A stretch of DNA of 64,000 nt from Pontederia crassipes (GCA_030549335.1 CM060184.1:43055909-43119908); one strand, 5' to 3'. Positions 48,205 through 61,033 are shown, numbered from the stretch's first letter. Program-made: numbers and translations. Notes: generated by a model not told the origin, from the letters alone.

Positions 48205-50143
48205 AAAGTATATTTGATAAAGAGATACAAAAAAATACTAATTTTATTGTACACAATCAATTCTCATTCATAATAGTTTTTAAAAATATTTATAATTATT
48301 TTATATAATTTTATTTCATATGTGGCATCATAAGAGTTTTTCATTTGGCAACTTCTACCTACCTACCTCTATATATATATATATATTATACATAGAAATG
48401 TGTGAATATAAATATATAACTATATTTTTTGTAAATATTTTATTTTTTATTATAAAGGAAATACAAATTTGAAATTATAAATTATATTATATATAGAACA
48501 TAGATATTTACTCAATATTAATCAATATCATCGTGATATATATATTAATTATGAATTTATAATTATTTATTTTTGAATATTTTTTATAAACTTTTAGCAT
48601 ATTCTTTATCTACTCATATTTAAGTATATATAAAATTGCTAATATTTTTTTGGTCTCTCCCTTTTATAATTTTCTCTATTTTTTAAAATATGATCAATGT
48701 AAAATTTGAAACTGAATAATTAATAAATTTTTTATATCATATAATAGTTATAATAGATTGATTCATGAGGGAGTGCTATGTAGCATATTTTACCTTGCAC
48801 TTTAATGATATTTGTAAAACAAATAATTTAATATTGATATAAAGTTAATTATAGTTTAATTTTCTTGATATCATATTGCATAATAAGATACAATTACTGA
48901 GTTTAGTCCATTATGATTTATTTTTGCAATTTGTAGAAATATACATCAAATAGTGGTAGCACTTTTACGATAATAATCAATGTAAATAAAATATTATAGT
49001 ATATTTTAACATTTTATTTAAAAAATAATCATATGTAGATCAAATTCATTTCATGTAAATGAACAACCCTATCCTTTCGGTGGGTAAATTTGAAAAGTGA
49101 AAATAAATAAGTAATACATTCTTAATATATATATATATATATATATAATTGTATAGATATATATAAAGATTATATTTAAGAATATATTAAAAACTATTTT
49201 ATTTGAATATAATATGTGACTTCATTATCTAAATACGACCAAAATTATATATTTAAAGTTGATGATATTCACTTTAATATTTAAAAAATTGTTTCAAACT
49301 TGTTTTAATATTGTCATTAAATTAGTCATAAATCATTCTTAGCCACATTCTTACATTACATATGCATTCTTCTTTATAAACCTTTTTTTGGCATTTAGCA
49401 AGTTTTGAATGCGGGACTAAAAATGCCTATGACAAATTGATATCAATTATTTTTTTATGGTTATTATTATTATTAAACAATTATAATTATTTAAAATGTT
49501 TTTTATTTCATAGATGGATTCATGAAGTTGCCACTTGAGAACTTCTATCTCTACTTATCTATATTATTTATTGTTATAACATAATTAAAAAATGTATATT
49601 TAACATTGATAGAAGTTATTTTTAACAATCAATATAGATAATAGATTAAGTTTTCTTTACATGTTTTTATTTGATCATGGGTGAACATTCTTTAAACAAA
49701 TAGACATTGATTGACATATTATTATTATCAGTCAAGTGCCTTTTACTTAAGTTCTAATTATTGATATTAATTGACTTAATAGAAATAGATAACTACCATA
49801 TTTGTAAATCATCATTTTTTTTGTAATTTATTACATCTCTTTTTTATAATATAAACTTTAAATGTGGGGATAAATTAAACAACTCTAATTATCTTTATTC
49901 AAGTTATAATTAATTCTGAACCAATTAAGTTTCATTGTTTATTTAATAATATACTCCATTATTGAACATATCAAAACTAATTTCAAAAGAAAAAAATCAT
50001 GAGGGCATGACATGTATCATCATATATCCTTTCTTTAATATATATAATATTATTAACTATAGACAAAATATTAATAATTATCAATGAAATATTTTGATCA
50101 TGAATCACCCTAATCAATTGCAATCGTTTCTTTTAAATATCTC

Positions 50144-50200
<57 letters not shown>

Positions 50201-50203
50201 ATA
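50144..50203. repeat. TA microsatellite with TGTA extension
   Basis: About 45 bases of alternating TA then three TGTA units. Other TA tracts: 48370-48386, 49125-49147, 50462-50486. Confidence 0.95.
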
Positions 50204-50539
50204 ATAACATTTAATATTTTTATTAGACGGAGAGAAGTTATATATATGTGAGTGTTTTCTTTTATCATGCACAAACCTATATTTGTAAGTTTGCACGTAG
50301 GCGTCGAATATATTAATGGGAACTACCTCTATTTATAGTTACAAATATATTATTTTAAAATTTTGGATAAATAAAAATATATGCTTTTAATAATTAACTT
50401 TTGAATATCGATGATTATATATTTAAATTATCATTTATACTTAACTTCATGAGAGCTTGCTTATATATATATATATATATATATATGTGAGTTTAAGTTG
50501 GATGCAACCAAACAAATTGGTTGCAAGTTACAACCGAAC

Positions 50540-51300
50540 GATCTCATCCCTTGGATCGGACAGCGTTGAGATGGAAGGCCGAGATCGTTGCGCGTTGAAC
50601 CCGTCGATTTTTTTTACATTGCCCATTTTTTTCTCTGTCGGTTTGGTTTTCTTCCCCTCTTTTCCCCACGAAATCCTCTCCCCCACGAAACATTTTTCCC
50701 CAAATCAGCCCGTCGTGTTCGCCGTTTTCACCGCATCTCCGTCGCCATCGCCGCGTGCCTGTCGCCTCCGCCACATTCCGTCACCGTGGTCTATTCCTGC
50801 CGCCTCCGCCGCATTCTGTCGCCGTGGTCTGATCCTACCGCCGCCGCCGCCATTTTCGCGTTGTCCCCGATGCGTTCCCCCACCGTGATGAGATCTGCCG
50901 CTGCCCGCCGCGCTGCCGCCTACTGGCTACTGCACTAACGTGGCTTCACCCTTCCTCCATCGCATTTTGTTGCCGTCTCCGCATCTGCTTCACCGCCGCC
51001 GCGGCTTCACCCTTGTTGTTTCACTGCCGTGGCTGCGGCTTCACCCCTACTGCTTCACCGCCGCCGTGGCTTCACCATTGCTGTTTCACCGCCGCCGCCG
51101 TAGCTTCACCCCTGGTGCTTCACCGCCGCCGTGGCTTCACCATTGCTATTTCACCGCCGCCTCCACTGCTGTTTCACCGCCGCTGTGTTCTGTTGCTACC
51201 GCCGCACGCATTCCGTTGTTGTCGTCGGCTTTGCTTCATCGCCATCGCAGTGACTGCTATTGCCTACTATTGTTTCACGGCCAGTGTATTCTTTAGGTGT
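50540..51300 (+). repeat. GC-rich CCG block with minisatellite, upstream of FAR1-like gene
   Basis: A CpG- and CCG-rich island in AT-rich surroundings. From about 50990 to 51190 it becomes a tandem array of GCTTCACC..TTGCTGTTTCACCGCCGCCGTG-type units of about 40-45 bp. It is open in all three plus frames, as expected for trinucleotide-rich DNA, so the frames are not evidence of protein. It may be the promoter or leader of the transposase gene that follows. Confidence 0.65.
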
Positions 51301-51412
51301 TGCCACAGTGTATTCTTGTTTAGGTGTTTGATGTGCAAAAAAAAATGTTGAACTAATTAATATTGTATACATTGTCTTACTCAGATTGTCATTTACAATG
51401 TGCAGACGATTA

Positions 51413-53712
51413 ATGTCATCTAACACGAGCAACACCGTGAGCATGCGCAAGACATTGTGTGAAGATGAGGGTACATTTTACTTATACAACACACAACAAA
51501 GGTATAACTCAAAATCCTTTTACTACAACTTGTAAACCATGTGTTAACTCATAATACATTTTTTATAGCAATGTGCAAGATGTTGGAAATGATGATCAAG
51601 AGATGGAAGTTATAGGTCAGGCTTCAGAACAATTTACTGATATAGTCAAACCATATGTTGGTATGACATTTGATTCTGAGAAAGCAGGATATAATTTTTA
51701 TAATTGTTATGCTAGATCGATTGGATTTTCTGTACGAAAGCATGTTTCTTATAAGGAGGTGTAGGTAGAAAATTCTCAAGTAGGGTGCTCGTTTGTTCGA
51801 AACAAGGGCGTAAAGGCATTAAACAAAATGACGGCAAAGAATCATTTCGAAGAAGAGAAACACGAAGTGAATGCGGTGCACATTTATTCATTGGCAAAAG
51901 AGTTGATGGAAAATGGGTTGCAAAAAGATTTGAAGAACAACATAACCATTATTTGGCAACGCCTTCTAAAGTACTGAAAATGCGTTCACATTTTATTCTA
52001 AGTGAAACTTCGAAGGGGGTCATTAACAACTTACACAATGCTGGCATAGGACCATCAAGTATTGCCAGGGTTCTTAAGTATTCTGGAGAGCCATCAATTA
52101 CAAGTCAAGAATGTATGAACCACTTGAAGGCAGTAAGAAAGAACAATGTTGGTAATGAATGCATGAGGGTCATTTCTTATTTCAAAAAGAAAAAAAGAAT
52201 GATTACGAGTTCTTTTTTAGGGTGCAAAAGGATGAAACGAACACCGTAAGAAATGTTTTTTGGGCTAGCAGTAGATCGAGGGATAGTTATCTAACGTTTG
52301 GAGATGTTGTAGTTTTTTATACTACTTATACAACTAATAAGTTTTGCATGCCATTTGCACCATTCACAGGGGTCAATCATCATAGACAGTCTATATTATT
52401 TGGTTGTGCCTTGCTCGCAGACGAGACTGAAGAATCATTCACTTGGTTGTTCGAATCATGGTTGGAGTGCATGAATGAAAAGCATCCAATATCTATCATC
52501 ACTGATCAGGACATTGCCATGGGTAATGCGATTCGTAAAGTATTTCCAAGTACAAGGCATCGATTTTGCATCTGGCATATAAAAAAGAATGCAATGATTA
52601 ACACAAAGAATTTGTGTGGACGAGGCAACTTCATGAAGGACTTTAAAGATTGGATACACATATCAAAGATTGAAGAATTTGAAAAGAGATGGACTGAGAT
52701 GAAGCAAACTTATGAGATACCAGATGGCCATTGGGTTGAAAATATGTACAATAAGAGTCACTATTGGGTTCCATGCTATTTAAGTGATATCTTTTTTGCA
52801 GGGATGTCTTCCTCACAAAGATCAGAAAGTATGAATGCCTTCTTCGATGGTTATGCCAATTCTAATACCTCACTAACAGATTTTATGTTTCAGTACGATG
52901 AAGCTCTTCGTTCACGTCGTGAAGCTGAAGAACGTGAAGATTTTAAAAACTTGAACTCAACGGCTTCTTTAATTTCAAGACACCTTCTGGAAATTCATGC
53001 GGGCAAGGTATATACACAAAGTATGTTTGCTATTTTCCAAAAAGAGTTCAAACAACTAAATGATTTTCATGCCAAAAAAAATTCAAAAAATGATAATCAA
53101 GTAGTATACTCTGTGTATCTGATGGGGAAGGAAGATCAAAGACGAAATCTTGTGGAATATAGCAATCAAGATAAGATTTCAGTAAGATGCTCATGTAAAA
53201 AATTTGAGCAAGAAGGTATATTTTGTGTCCATATTTTGAATGTCCTTAATAAAAAGAGGATTACAAGTTTACCCAATGAATACATACTTCATCGCTGGAC
53301 AATGGACGCTCGGTACTCAAAAGCACGTGCAATTCATGACAATGTCAGTATGTCTGATTCTCATGTTATAACCCTACTTCAGAAATTTATATGGCGGACA
53401 AATATGTGTAAAGTTAATGATTTCGCCATGCGTTCGCCTGACTTCTTGGATATTGGAGTTTCTATTATGAAAGAACTTATTGAACGGTTCGAAACATTGA
53501 ATGTTACAAATCAGATGCCTTCAAATAATGCTCCTACTATGTTTAGCCAAACTTCAAAAGACTTGGACGCAATTTGTCATGATCCAACTTTTGTAAAGGC
53601 CAAAGGTAGACCCAAAAAAATACAAAGGCTTAAGTCTGGTGTTGAAGTTTCAACTTCTCAATGCGAGCGCAAGAAGCGTATATGTGGTGAGTGTGGCGGG
53701 GAAGGTCATTAA
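51413..53712 (+). pseudogene. FAR1/FHY3-type MULE transposase, broken
   Basis: A FAR1-related Mutator-like transposase. Exon 1 runs from ATG 51413 to 51501, a 67-base GT-AG intron is 51502-51568, and exon 2 starts at 51569. Domains: FAR1 DNA-binding region (GYNFYNCYARSIGFSVRKH, then ETRSECGAHLFIG and FEEQHNHYL), MULE transposase core (RNVFWASSRSR ... IITDQDIAMGNAIRKVFP, HRFCIWHIKKN), SWIM zinc finger (CSCKKFEQEGIFCVHIL) and a terminal CCHC knuckle. Breaks: TAG at about 51763 with a frame change near 51780, a second frame change in the A-run near 52190, and TAA at 53710-53712 inside the knuckle. The position of the first catalytic aspartate (FDTTY in relatives) reads FYTTY. Domesticated relatives act in light signalling; this copy looks dead. 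Confidence 0.85.
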
Positions 53713-55479
53713 AGATCTACTTGTCTTCAAAAGGTATAAAGAAAATTTCATGCTTAATGCTTGTGTCTTGTTTTTGAACTAACAACTTAATGTCTTGTTT
53801 TGTTTCTTTGCATAGAATCAAAATTTGAAAAAAGAAAAGAATTGAAGATAGTGTAGAAGAAGAGGGTGGCATTTAATGGTATACAAGTAATAAATTTCTT
53901 ACTGAATATATAGTTGTTTACTTACTGAATTTTTTTTCAAATATATAGTTGTTTACTTACTGAATTTTTCGTTCTAAACTGCAGGTAATAAAGGCTTTGT
54001 TATCTCATCTATTGCTAGTTTGTTGTGCTGTTTTGCAGATAAAGGACACGACATTTTTAAATTTGTTGACTTTCGGCTTAAATTCTGACGCTGATTGGAT
54101 TTTTTGGATTACACTGATTTACGACCATGATTTATTTTGTTGGCTTTACTGGCTTTACGGCCTTGCAATTTTCAACTTTTGTTCTGCGCTTAATGATCAT
54201 TTTATTTGATTGATACAATTAGTAGCCGTGAAGTACTTATATTATTTTGCGGCCGAAAAAATTTTAATCTTTTGAACATTGGATTTGACCTCGTTTCGGT
54301 TTCAATGACTTTGAAAAAAATTTTACGCCCGCAAAAGACTCTGTTTATCCGACAAACTTTATCTGAGTTTTACGGCCGAAATTTCCCTTTATCCATGATG
54401 ATCGAATTGATTTCTTTCTCTATAGCATTGGATTAATTAAGAATTCGATTAATGCAAGCTTTTACGGTCGATAAATCTCCCGCGGATATCTCGTGTACTT
54501 TTGCGCCTTGGATTTTCTTACTGTCGATAATTATTTTCGTAATCTTGTTTTGCAGCCGACATGTTTTACGCCACCAATGATTTGACCTTGTTTCGGCTAG
54601 TTTATTTGTGGTTTATTCTTTACGCCTTATTTGGATCACGTTTCATTGGTTAATGTTTGATTTACGCCCAGTATGAATTTATTCCTTCTCTGCCATAAGA
54701 GTTGGGGTAATACATGATTCTCAAGTTTTGTTCGATTTTTATTTCGATCGAAACCCTGATAGTTTTCTGTTTTGCAGCCAATTGAATCAGGTTTTCGACT
54801 TCATTTTGGTTCTTTACGCAGAGTTGATTAATTTTTACGCCCAAGTGTCGGTTTAATTTTCTTTCGGTCATAATGATTCATTATTAAGATTTTTTTGCCA
54901 TTTTAATTTTAGGTTTCGGTTTGGCCCTAATCGTTTATAGAATTTTATTTTGTACGCCTTATCGAATTTTATATCCGACAGTTAAGAAATTGAATATAAT
55001 TATTTTCGGATGTGGTTTGACGACTCGATCATTTGGAAATTTTGTCGGATGGTTTTCTGAAACGTTTGGACAAATAACTTGCGATTAAATTTTTTAAAAT
55101 ATTTAGATGTTATTTGTTATTCTTGGATTCATTGAAGTTATATCTTTTTGTTGAATTTTGACTAGAATTTATTATGATATTTTATCATCTACTTGAAATT
55201 TAATTTCAGTCGAACGATTCATATTGAAAATTTTCATATTTTCGACTAATTTTGTATCACAAAAATAATCATTGCCAACAAGTTGATTAATTGTGACTCT
55301 TTAGTATTATATTTGTGTATATATCTATTTTTATTTTTTTTTCTGACAATTAGTTGTTGCAGGTACTATTGAAGATCTAATCACAACTAATTCTGAAATC
55401 TTCTGATAGTTCCAGACATCACACTAGGAGTTCAAATCCTCTTTTGGAATTTGATCCTAAAATTGAAAGAACTGCTCGT
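53713..55479. other. Athila-like leader with TTTACGCC/TTACGGCC words
   Basis: Non-coding. Near 53900-53970 a 45-bp phrase TATATAGTTGTTTACTTACTGAATTT is doubled. From 54150 to 54960 short words of the form TTTACGCC, TTTACGGCC and TTTTGCAGCC recur about 14 times, roughly every 50-60 bases. This could be the leader between LTR and gag. Confidence 0.5.
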
Positions 55480-56745
55480 CGATTAGAAGAAATATCAAAA
55501 GAATGACTGAACAAGCACACAACAATCAGAGAGAGGAGAAACAAAATGAACTAGTTCCGCCATAGAATAATCAACGAGAAGATGAAGCGGAGCTTTCTAT
55601 GAGAGAGTATGTCTTGGCCAGATATAGTGACCGAGAATCATGCATCGTGTTGCTAGATATTAATGCAAATAATTTTGAGATCAATCCAGCAATCGCGAGG
55701 ATGATACAAGCATCGCAATTTGGAGGAGGATTTCATGAAGACCCTCACGATCACCTTAACAAATTTCTTGCCACTCTTAGCACCTTTAGAAATAATAATA
55801 TTTCTACTGAAGTTATTCGTTTATTATTATTTCCACAATCCTTACGTGACAAAGCTTCTACATGGTTCAAAACTTTGCTTTCATTCATGGTTGGAGCTGG
55901 TAGAAAAGTTTGTTAGAAAATATTGCCCGGCACAAAAAGCAGGCAAATATCGAAGAGAGTTAAGGACATTTGTTCAAGATGATAACGAGACATTATATGA
56001 AGCCTGGGAATGAGATAAGGAACTGTTAGCAAGAGTTCCTGATAATAGAATTCCAAAGTGGCAAGTGATGGAAGATTTCTACCATGGATTGCGAGTTGCA
56101 GATCAAGATAAGCTCGACCAATCAGCAAGAGGGACAGTGCTGGGATCTAAATGCCCTAGTGAGATACAGGATATTATTGAAGTTGTAGCCCTTAAGTCAA
56201 GTAAAAAAAGGAAACCACCTCGTCGAACTATTGATATACATGCTGGACAAAGAATACAATCTTAAAAAATAGTGGCTTAGCTGGAGTCACTTAATAAAAA
56301 ATTTGAGCAAATGATGTCACTAATAGGAATTTCAAGCAATTATTGCCCTATGGGTAACACTTCATATTCAAATCAAATTGAAAACGCTAACTTTATTTCC
56401 AACCCATTTTTCAGGAGCAACGATTATGGTTGGAGACACAATCCGAAGTTTGCCTACAATCAGAATAAGGCCAACCTTCTGGTCCATCAAAATATTATAC
56501 TGAAAAGGCAACCTGATGCTCCCCAATATCAATCATCAAATCACATGCAGGAAATGTAGACACCATGCAATTGTTGCAAAAGAATATGGAGTCTAGAGCC
56601 ACGAGTCAGGATGCATCAATTCGAAATTTGGAAAGACAACTGGGTCAGATGGCGATAAACGTACATCGGGCTCTCTCCCAAGCAACACAGAGAAAAATCC
56701 AAGGGGAGAAGAGCAAAATAGGCCTTGATCTTCATCAGGACTAAG
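55480..56745 (+). pseudogene. Athila-like gag
   Basis: Capsid gene of an Athila/Tat-type gypsy element. Recognisable: NNFEINPAIARMIQASQFGG (about 55670), LRDKASTWF (about 55850), then after a frame change near 55880 YCPAQKAGKYRRELRTFVQ and LYEAWE, TGA at about 56011, FYHGL (56080), and the gag end with NPFFRSNDYGWRHNPKF (about 56405). After another stop comes ASIRNLERQLGQMA (about 56615). No zinc knuckle seen. Frames change at least twice. Confidence 0.78.
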
Positions 56746-57759
56746 TCAAGCTGACGACTATAAATCAGAACTATTTTTTTCTCTCTTTAGAATAGTCTTT
56801 AATTAGTTATTAATTAACACCTTAGTCACATCAAATTAGTTTGGGAGATTTTTATTTTTATTTATTTATTCTATTCTTTTTATGGAGTCGCCTAATTAAT
56901 ATTCTATTTTGTGTAAGGAGAGAACTTTGGATAACTATCATTCAGGACACATTAGGACATACGACAATACGACATGCAAGGGCGTAAAAATCTGACACTC
57001 GGGCGACAAAAGTTTACTACTTCTGTTGGGCGCCAAACTCGACATGACATGACAAGGCGAGACGACCTCGTTACTGCCACACTATTACACCCTGTTTCTC
57101 CCTATGTCGAGCTGCCACACTGCCCCAGCTGACCACGGACGTGAGAAGGCGCCAAACTCCATGCCAGGGTCGGGACATGACAAGGCGAAATAGACGAATA
57201 CCCTTGGAAATCGGCCAAGCTCTTACGACATGACTCGTCACTGCATGCCATCACGTCGGAACAGATAAACTTACGTCCGAAATTTCATCTATAAATCTTA
57301 CCCCTTCTCATGTTTTGCAGATCAAGCACCGCCTTCATTCCGTCCTTTCTTCCTTACGGCCGAAGTCTCAACACCTTCTCCGCCGCCCCTTACGCCCAAA
57401 AGCACTACCACCCTTACGGCCGAAATCTCGCCGATGCATTACCGTCGCTCTCTTACGCCCGGACAAGAGAACATCTCACTATCGGTCTTCATTACCGATA
57501 ACTTCGTTACGCCCTCTCCGCCATGCACCCTGTTCCTTACGGCCCAAACTCCACGATCATCGACTCAAGCCAATATTCCACCGCCATGGACCGACCGAGG
57601 TTCATCAACTTCTTCCTTATGGCCGAGGTTCTTCATCATCTTCTTCCTTATGGCTGAGATCCTCGACTCACCTCCGACTTTGAGCTCTTCATCGAATACT
57701 ACGGCCGAAACCTCAGCCGCCAAGCCCACTGAGCCGGCACTTTTCTTTATTGATATCTA
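56746..57759. other. Non-coding gap where pol would be expected
   Basis: Athila elements normally carry protease, reverse transcriptase and integrase after gag. None is visible. 56980-57260 has repeated ACATGACAAGGCGA-like text. 57340-57710 has nine CTTACGGCCGAA or CTTACGCCC words and is open in more than one frame, but no protein family is recognised. Confidence 0.55.
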
Positions 57760-59345
57760 TTCCGATAACATGAGGCGATTTGCTAATATATGGAGGGGAC
57801 GTCACGAACAACGACATCAGAATGCTCAGCCGGTCCCACAGCCCTAACAACTAATCTCCTACCGAATTGCTCAGGGAGTATAATTTAGTTGCAGATATTC
57901 ATCTATTATTTTCTTAAATTGGACTCTCTGACTTTGTGCATTCCTGGTGGCCAACTTATGAAGTACTAATTATGGAATTTCTCTCATCCTTGCAGATCTT
58001 TAATTTAGATGACAGGAATTATGATCAGCCCCGCATTTCATTCCAACTTTATGGATGACTCTTTACTCTCACTCTAGGAGAGATTAATAATATTTATGGA
58101 TTCCCCAACCATGGATCTCCTTCTGTACCTGCTGACTTTGATGCTGAAAATTTTGAAACAGATAATTAAAGAAGACCGATTGATTTGGAACATAGCTAAA
58201 GATAGCTCAATTCAGAATCTTATTCTGCATTACGTCCATCGTGCAACACGTTAAGTGGGCACAGTGATAATGATGGTGCCATCTCAGATGGAGAGTTATA
58301 CCTCATCCACAGCATGCTCCACAGAACTCCTATTAATGTGGGTGCCTTCATCATTCGTCGATTCCAACGCCGCACTACTCATCGTGGCGATAGCATTAAT
58401 ATGGGCACCCTTCTCACACCTATTGCTCAGCACTTACAACTTGACTTGGATGATCTTGAAGCTGTGCCAGGAAACACCCACCTCACTCGTAGGACCATTC
58501 ATGCTATAGGTCTCGTGAAGACCAACAACTCAGTGATCAAAGTTTTTATTTTTAAAGGACACAATCAGGAGGTGCCTTGCTCAGTTCGAGATGCTTTTAC
58601 GCTAATTAATCCAAATAATTTGCTCCTTTTTAGGCAGGTCGCGTCTCCATTAATCTCACCTCCAGGACCCTCTGTCCTAGTTGATCAGCCAAACCAGGAT
58701 GAAGCCTTCTCCTGGTTTGATTCTACTGATTATGCGACGGATCAACAGTACTTTTAGCAGCCACAAGTCTTTCAGGCTATTTCACCGACAACTTTGCGAC
58801 ATGAGGCATCTTCCCTTTCACCCTATATGTCGGTGCCTTCTCTGATTCCATCTCCAGCACAAGAGAGCTCTTCAGATTCCTCGTTCATACCGGCCACTCC
58901 TTATGAGGAACGTGATCCGATGGAAGTATCTGCCCCTTTACAGGAACCTGTGCGGAATCACTATATAGCACCAGAGACTACTTTCACTTCAGCCCCAAAG
59001 AAAACTTACTATCCGCCTCCGCCACCTTAGCCTAACTATGCTTCCATGCAAAACTTATGGGAATCAATGTACGATGAGCAACTTTGTCAGGCAAGGGAGT
59101 TCCATGCTTTTCAGGAAGAGCAACTTCGTCAAGCAGGAGAGTTGCATGCTATTCAAGAAGAGCAACTTTGATAGGCCCAAGAGTTGACCAACATTCGAGC
59201 TGACTTTAGAAATATGGATGATCATCGAGGTCGCTTCGAATCCTTCTAGAATCAACATGTTCGCATGACGAGATGCATTCATGAGTATCATATGCGCCAA
59301 GGACATCTCGGCTGCCACCCACCTTCGCCACCCCACCAAGAATAA
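57760..59345 (+). pseudogene. Athila ORF1-like protein remains
   Basis: Broken frames resemble the 'Arabidopsis retrotransposon ORF-1/ATHILA' family. Pieces: RPISFQLYG-like and LTLGEINNIYGFP (about 58030-58110), ELYLIHSMLHRTPINVGAFI (about 58293-58352), NMGTLLTPIAQHLQL, HAIGLVK. A proline-rich stretch follows (58800-59030), then a 14-residue heptad-type repeat EQLRQAGELHAIQE (59080-59200). In-frame stops occur at about 58756, 59028, 59168 and 59247. Its biochemical role in the family is unknown. Confidence 0.65.
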
Positions 59346-60599
59346 ATCCGGTTGTGTCTTTTCCCTTTTTTTATTTTCATTTCTTTATTTTTCCTTTTTA
59401 TTGAGTATGTATCACTTTCCCTTGCTGGCTTAACACTGAAGACAGTGTCTAGTTCAAGCCTGGGGGAGTTTGCATTTTATGCATTGCATTTTCCCTTATT
59501 TTTCTTTTTATTTGCTTATGTTTGCATGTATTTCTAAAAATCCGAAAAAAGTGAAAAATTGAAAATTTTCCCAAAAAAATATCATTGCATGCATTTATTT
59601 TTGCTACCATCTTACAAACTTGTCTTGCTGTTTTAATTATCTTTAAGTAAAAGTTCAAAGACATATGGTTAACTGATGAAATTTGAATGCTTTTCTTTCT
59701 TATCACTTGTTATTTTAGTATCAAATTTATGAACTGTGTGCCTATGCTAAATAGAATTATGAATGTCTAGACGACAAAATCATGTTCATGTCTTTTTATT
59801 TATTTATGTTAAGTCTTGATAGTAGTAGCCTTCTTATTGACCATATTAAGTACTTTTTGAGCTTATAAAAAAAAGAAAACAAAAAGAAGGGTTAGTTGGA
59901 CCCCAACAAAAAAAAAGTTTGAATAAAGTTATGTGCAGGTACAAAAGTGTTATCCGGAACCAAGGTGTGTTTGGGTAATTAGATCCGTAGGGGTTCATGC
60001 CTGGCGACTTAAGGGCAACTGCTCTGGGATCCGTCGATCGAAAACCTGCTACAAGGACCATCTTGTGGAATATGGAGAAGCACAGGAGTACTGAATCATG
60101 GCTAAGTTCGAACTCTTCATTCAAAACCTTGGTTGTTCGAATGAGTAAACTCGAGGGGTGCCTTGTCACCTATTGCCCTAAGGCCATCTGGTCTAGGAGT
60201 CATCAGTCCAAAGCCCGCTACATGGACTTCCTTGTGCAATCCTACTTGAAGATTAGAACTTTTAAAATGATTGAAAATAAAAGTGGAAAAAAATAGAAAG
60301 AAAAAGAAAGAAAAAGTTTTAAGCTTAATTAGTACTTATGTGTTCAATATTAATGCTAGTATTTGATAGACAATTTATTTTTACAATGCTGAATTTGAGA
60401 TTGTTTAAATTTGTGCAGCATTCAAAACCTTTATGAAGCTAAGTACATGGAAAATGGTGAGATACTGAGTAGTAGGTGTACAGAAGAATTGTGTGAGAAA
60501 ATTAGTCAATTGACAATGTGGAGGTTACGATGAAACTTTCTTGAGCCTTGCTTTGAATTTTTGCTTGAGGACAAGCAAGACTTTAAGCTTGGGGGAGTT
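59346..60599 (+). other. Athila-like 3' untranslated region
   Basis: Two similar purine tracts, GCCTGGGGGAGTTTGCAT (59459-59476) and GCTTGGGGGAGTTTGATG (60587-60604). The second abuts the 3' LTR and is the expected plus-strand primer. A doubled segment with TAGGGGTTCATGCCTGGCGACTTAAGG (59989) and a related CCTAAGGCCATCTGGTCTAGGAG (60176) lies between. No gene. Confidence 0.6.
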
Positions 60600-61033
60600 T
60601 GATGTATGCAAAATATAACATATTTTAGATTATTATTTTAGTTAATTTTTCTGTAATTTGATCACGGCATGCAGCATTTAAGACCATTTTTAATTATAAT
60701 TTCGGATTTATCGATTTTGATCATTAATGTTTTAAATATTTTAAATAAGGAGAGATTTACTTAATTTTTATAATTATTATGTAGGCAAGCGGAATTAACG
60801 AATGAATCGGCCGTAAACTACATTATTTTGGGCAAAATACACATGAAGTTATCACATGTTGGCCGAGATGATCACAGCCAGCCAGGGTGTAAAAGAAATG
60901 ACGTAAATATAAGAAGACTTATCACTTTGGGCGTAATCCATACGTTTTGGCCGAGATTTGCATAAATGACTTATCGTTTTGGCTAAGATTTGAAGAAAGA
61001 ATTTATCATTTTGGGTGTAATGTTTAAAGGAGT
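60600..61033 (+). repeat. Truncated 3' LTR of the Athila-like element
   Basis: TGATGTATGCAAAATATAAC and following bases match 27854 to about 28360 with scattered changes, then stop abruptly at copia RNase H sequence. The remaining LTR and the right target duplication are deleted. Confidence 0.8.

Larger units (their letters stand above)
45691..50500. other. AT-rich tract with palindromes and duplications
   Basis: No coding content. It contains a 16-bp palindrome GGGGGCCATGGCCCCC (46773-46788), a CGCGC-GAT-GCGCG hairpin (46838-46850), a 405-bp tandem duplication (47398-48204) and several TA microsatellites. A block at about 46185-46360 looks like part of a small transposon but no ends were fixed. 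Confidence 0.45.
27854..61033 (+). mobile_element. Athila-like Ty3/gypsy element, with nested insertions
   Basis: A plus-strand element begins TGATGCATGCAAAATATAAC at 27854, and the same LTR start recurs at 60600 after a purine tract. Between lie a gag (about 55480-56745) and an Athila ORF1-like frame (about 57760-59345), with no recognisable protease, reverse transcriptase or integrase. The right LTR breaks off at about 61033 and the right target duplication is gone. Left inner LTR boundary and primer site were not found. Unity of the whole span rests on the LTR pair and on the split copia either side. Confidence 0.72.

Noticed and set aside
50114..50296. Reading frame made of alternating Ile-Tyr
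   Set aside because: It is a translation of the TA microsatellite.
50457..51351. Three overlapping plus-strand proline/alanine/histidine-rich frames
   Set aside because: CCG-rich tandem DNA is open in every frame; no start context or homology supports a protein.
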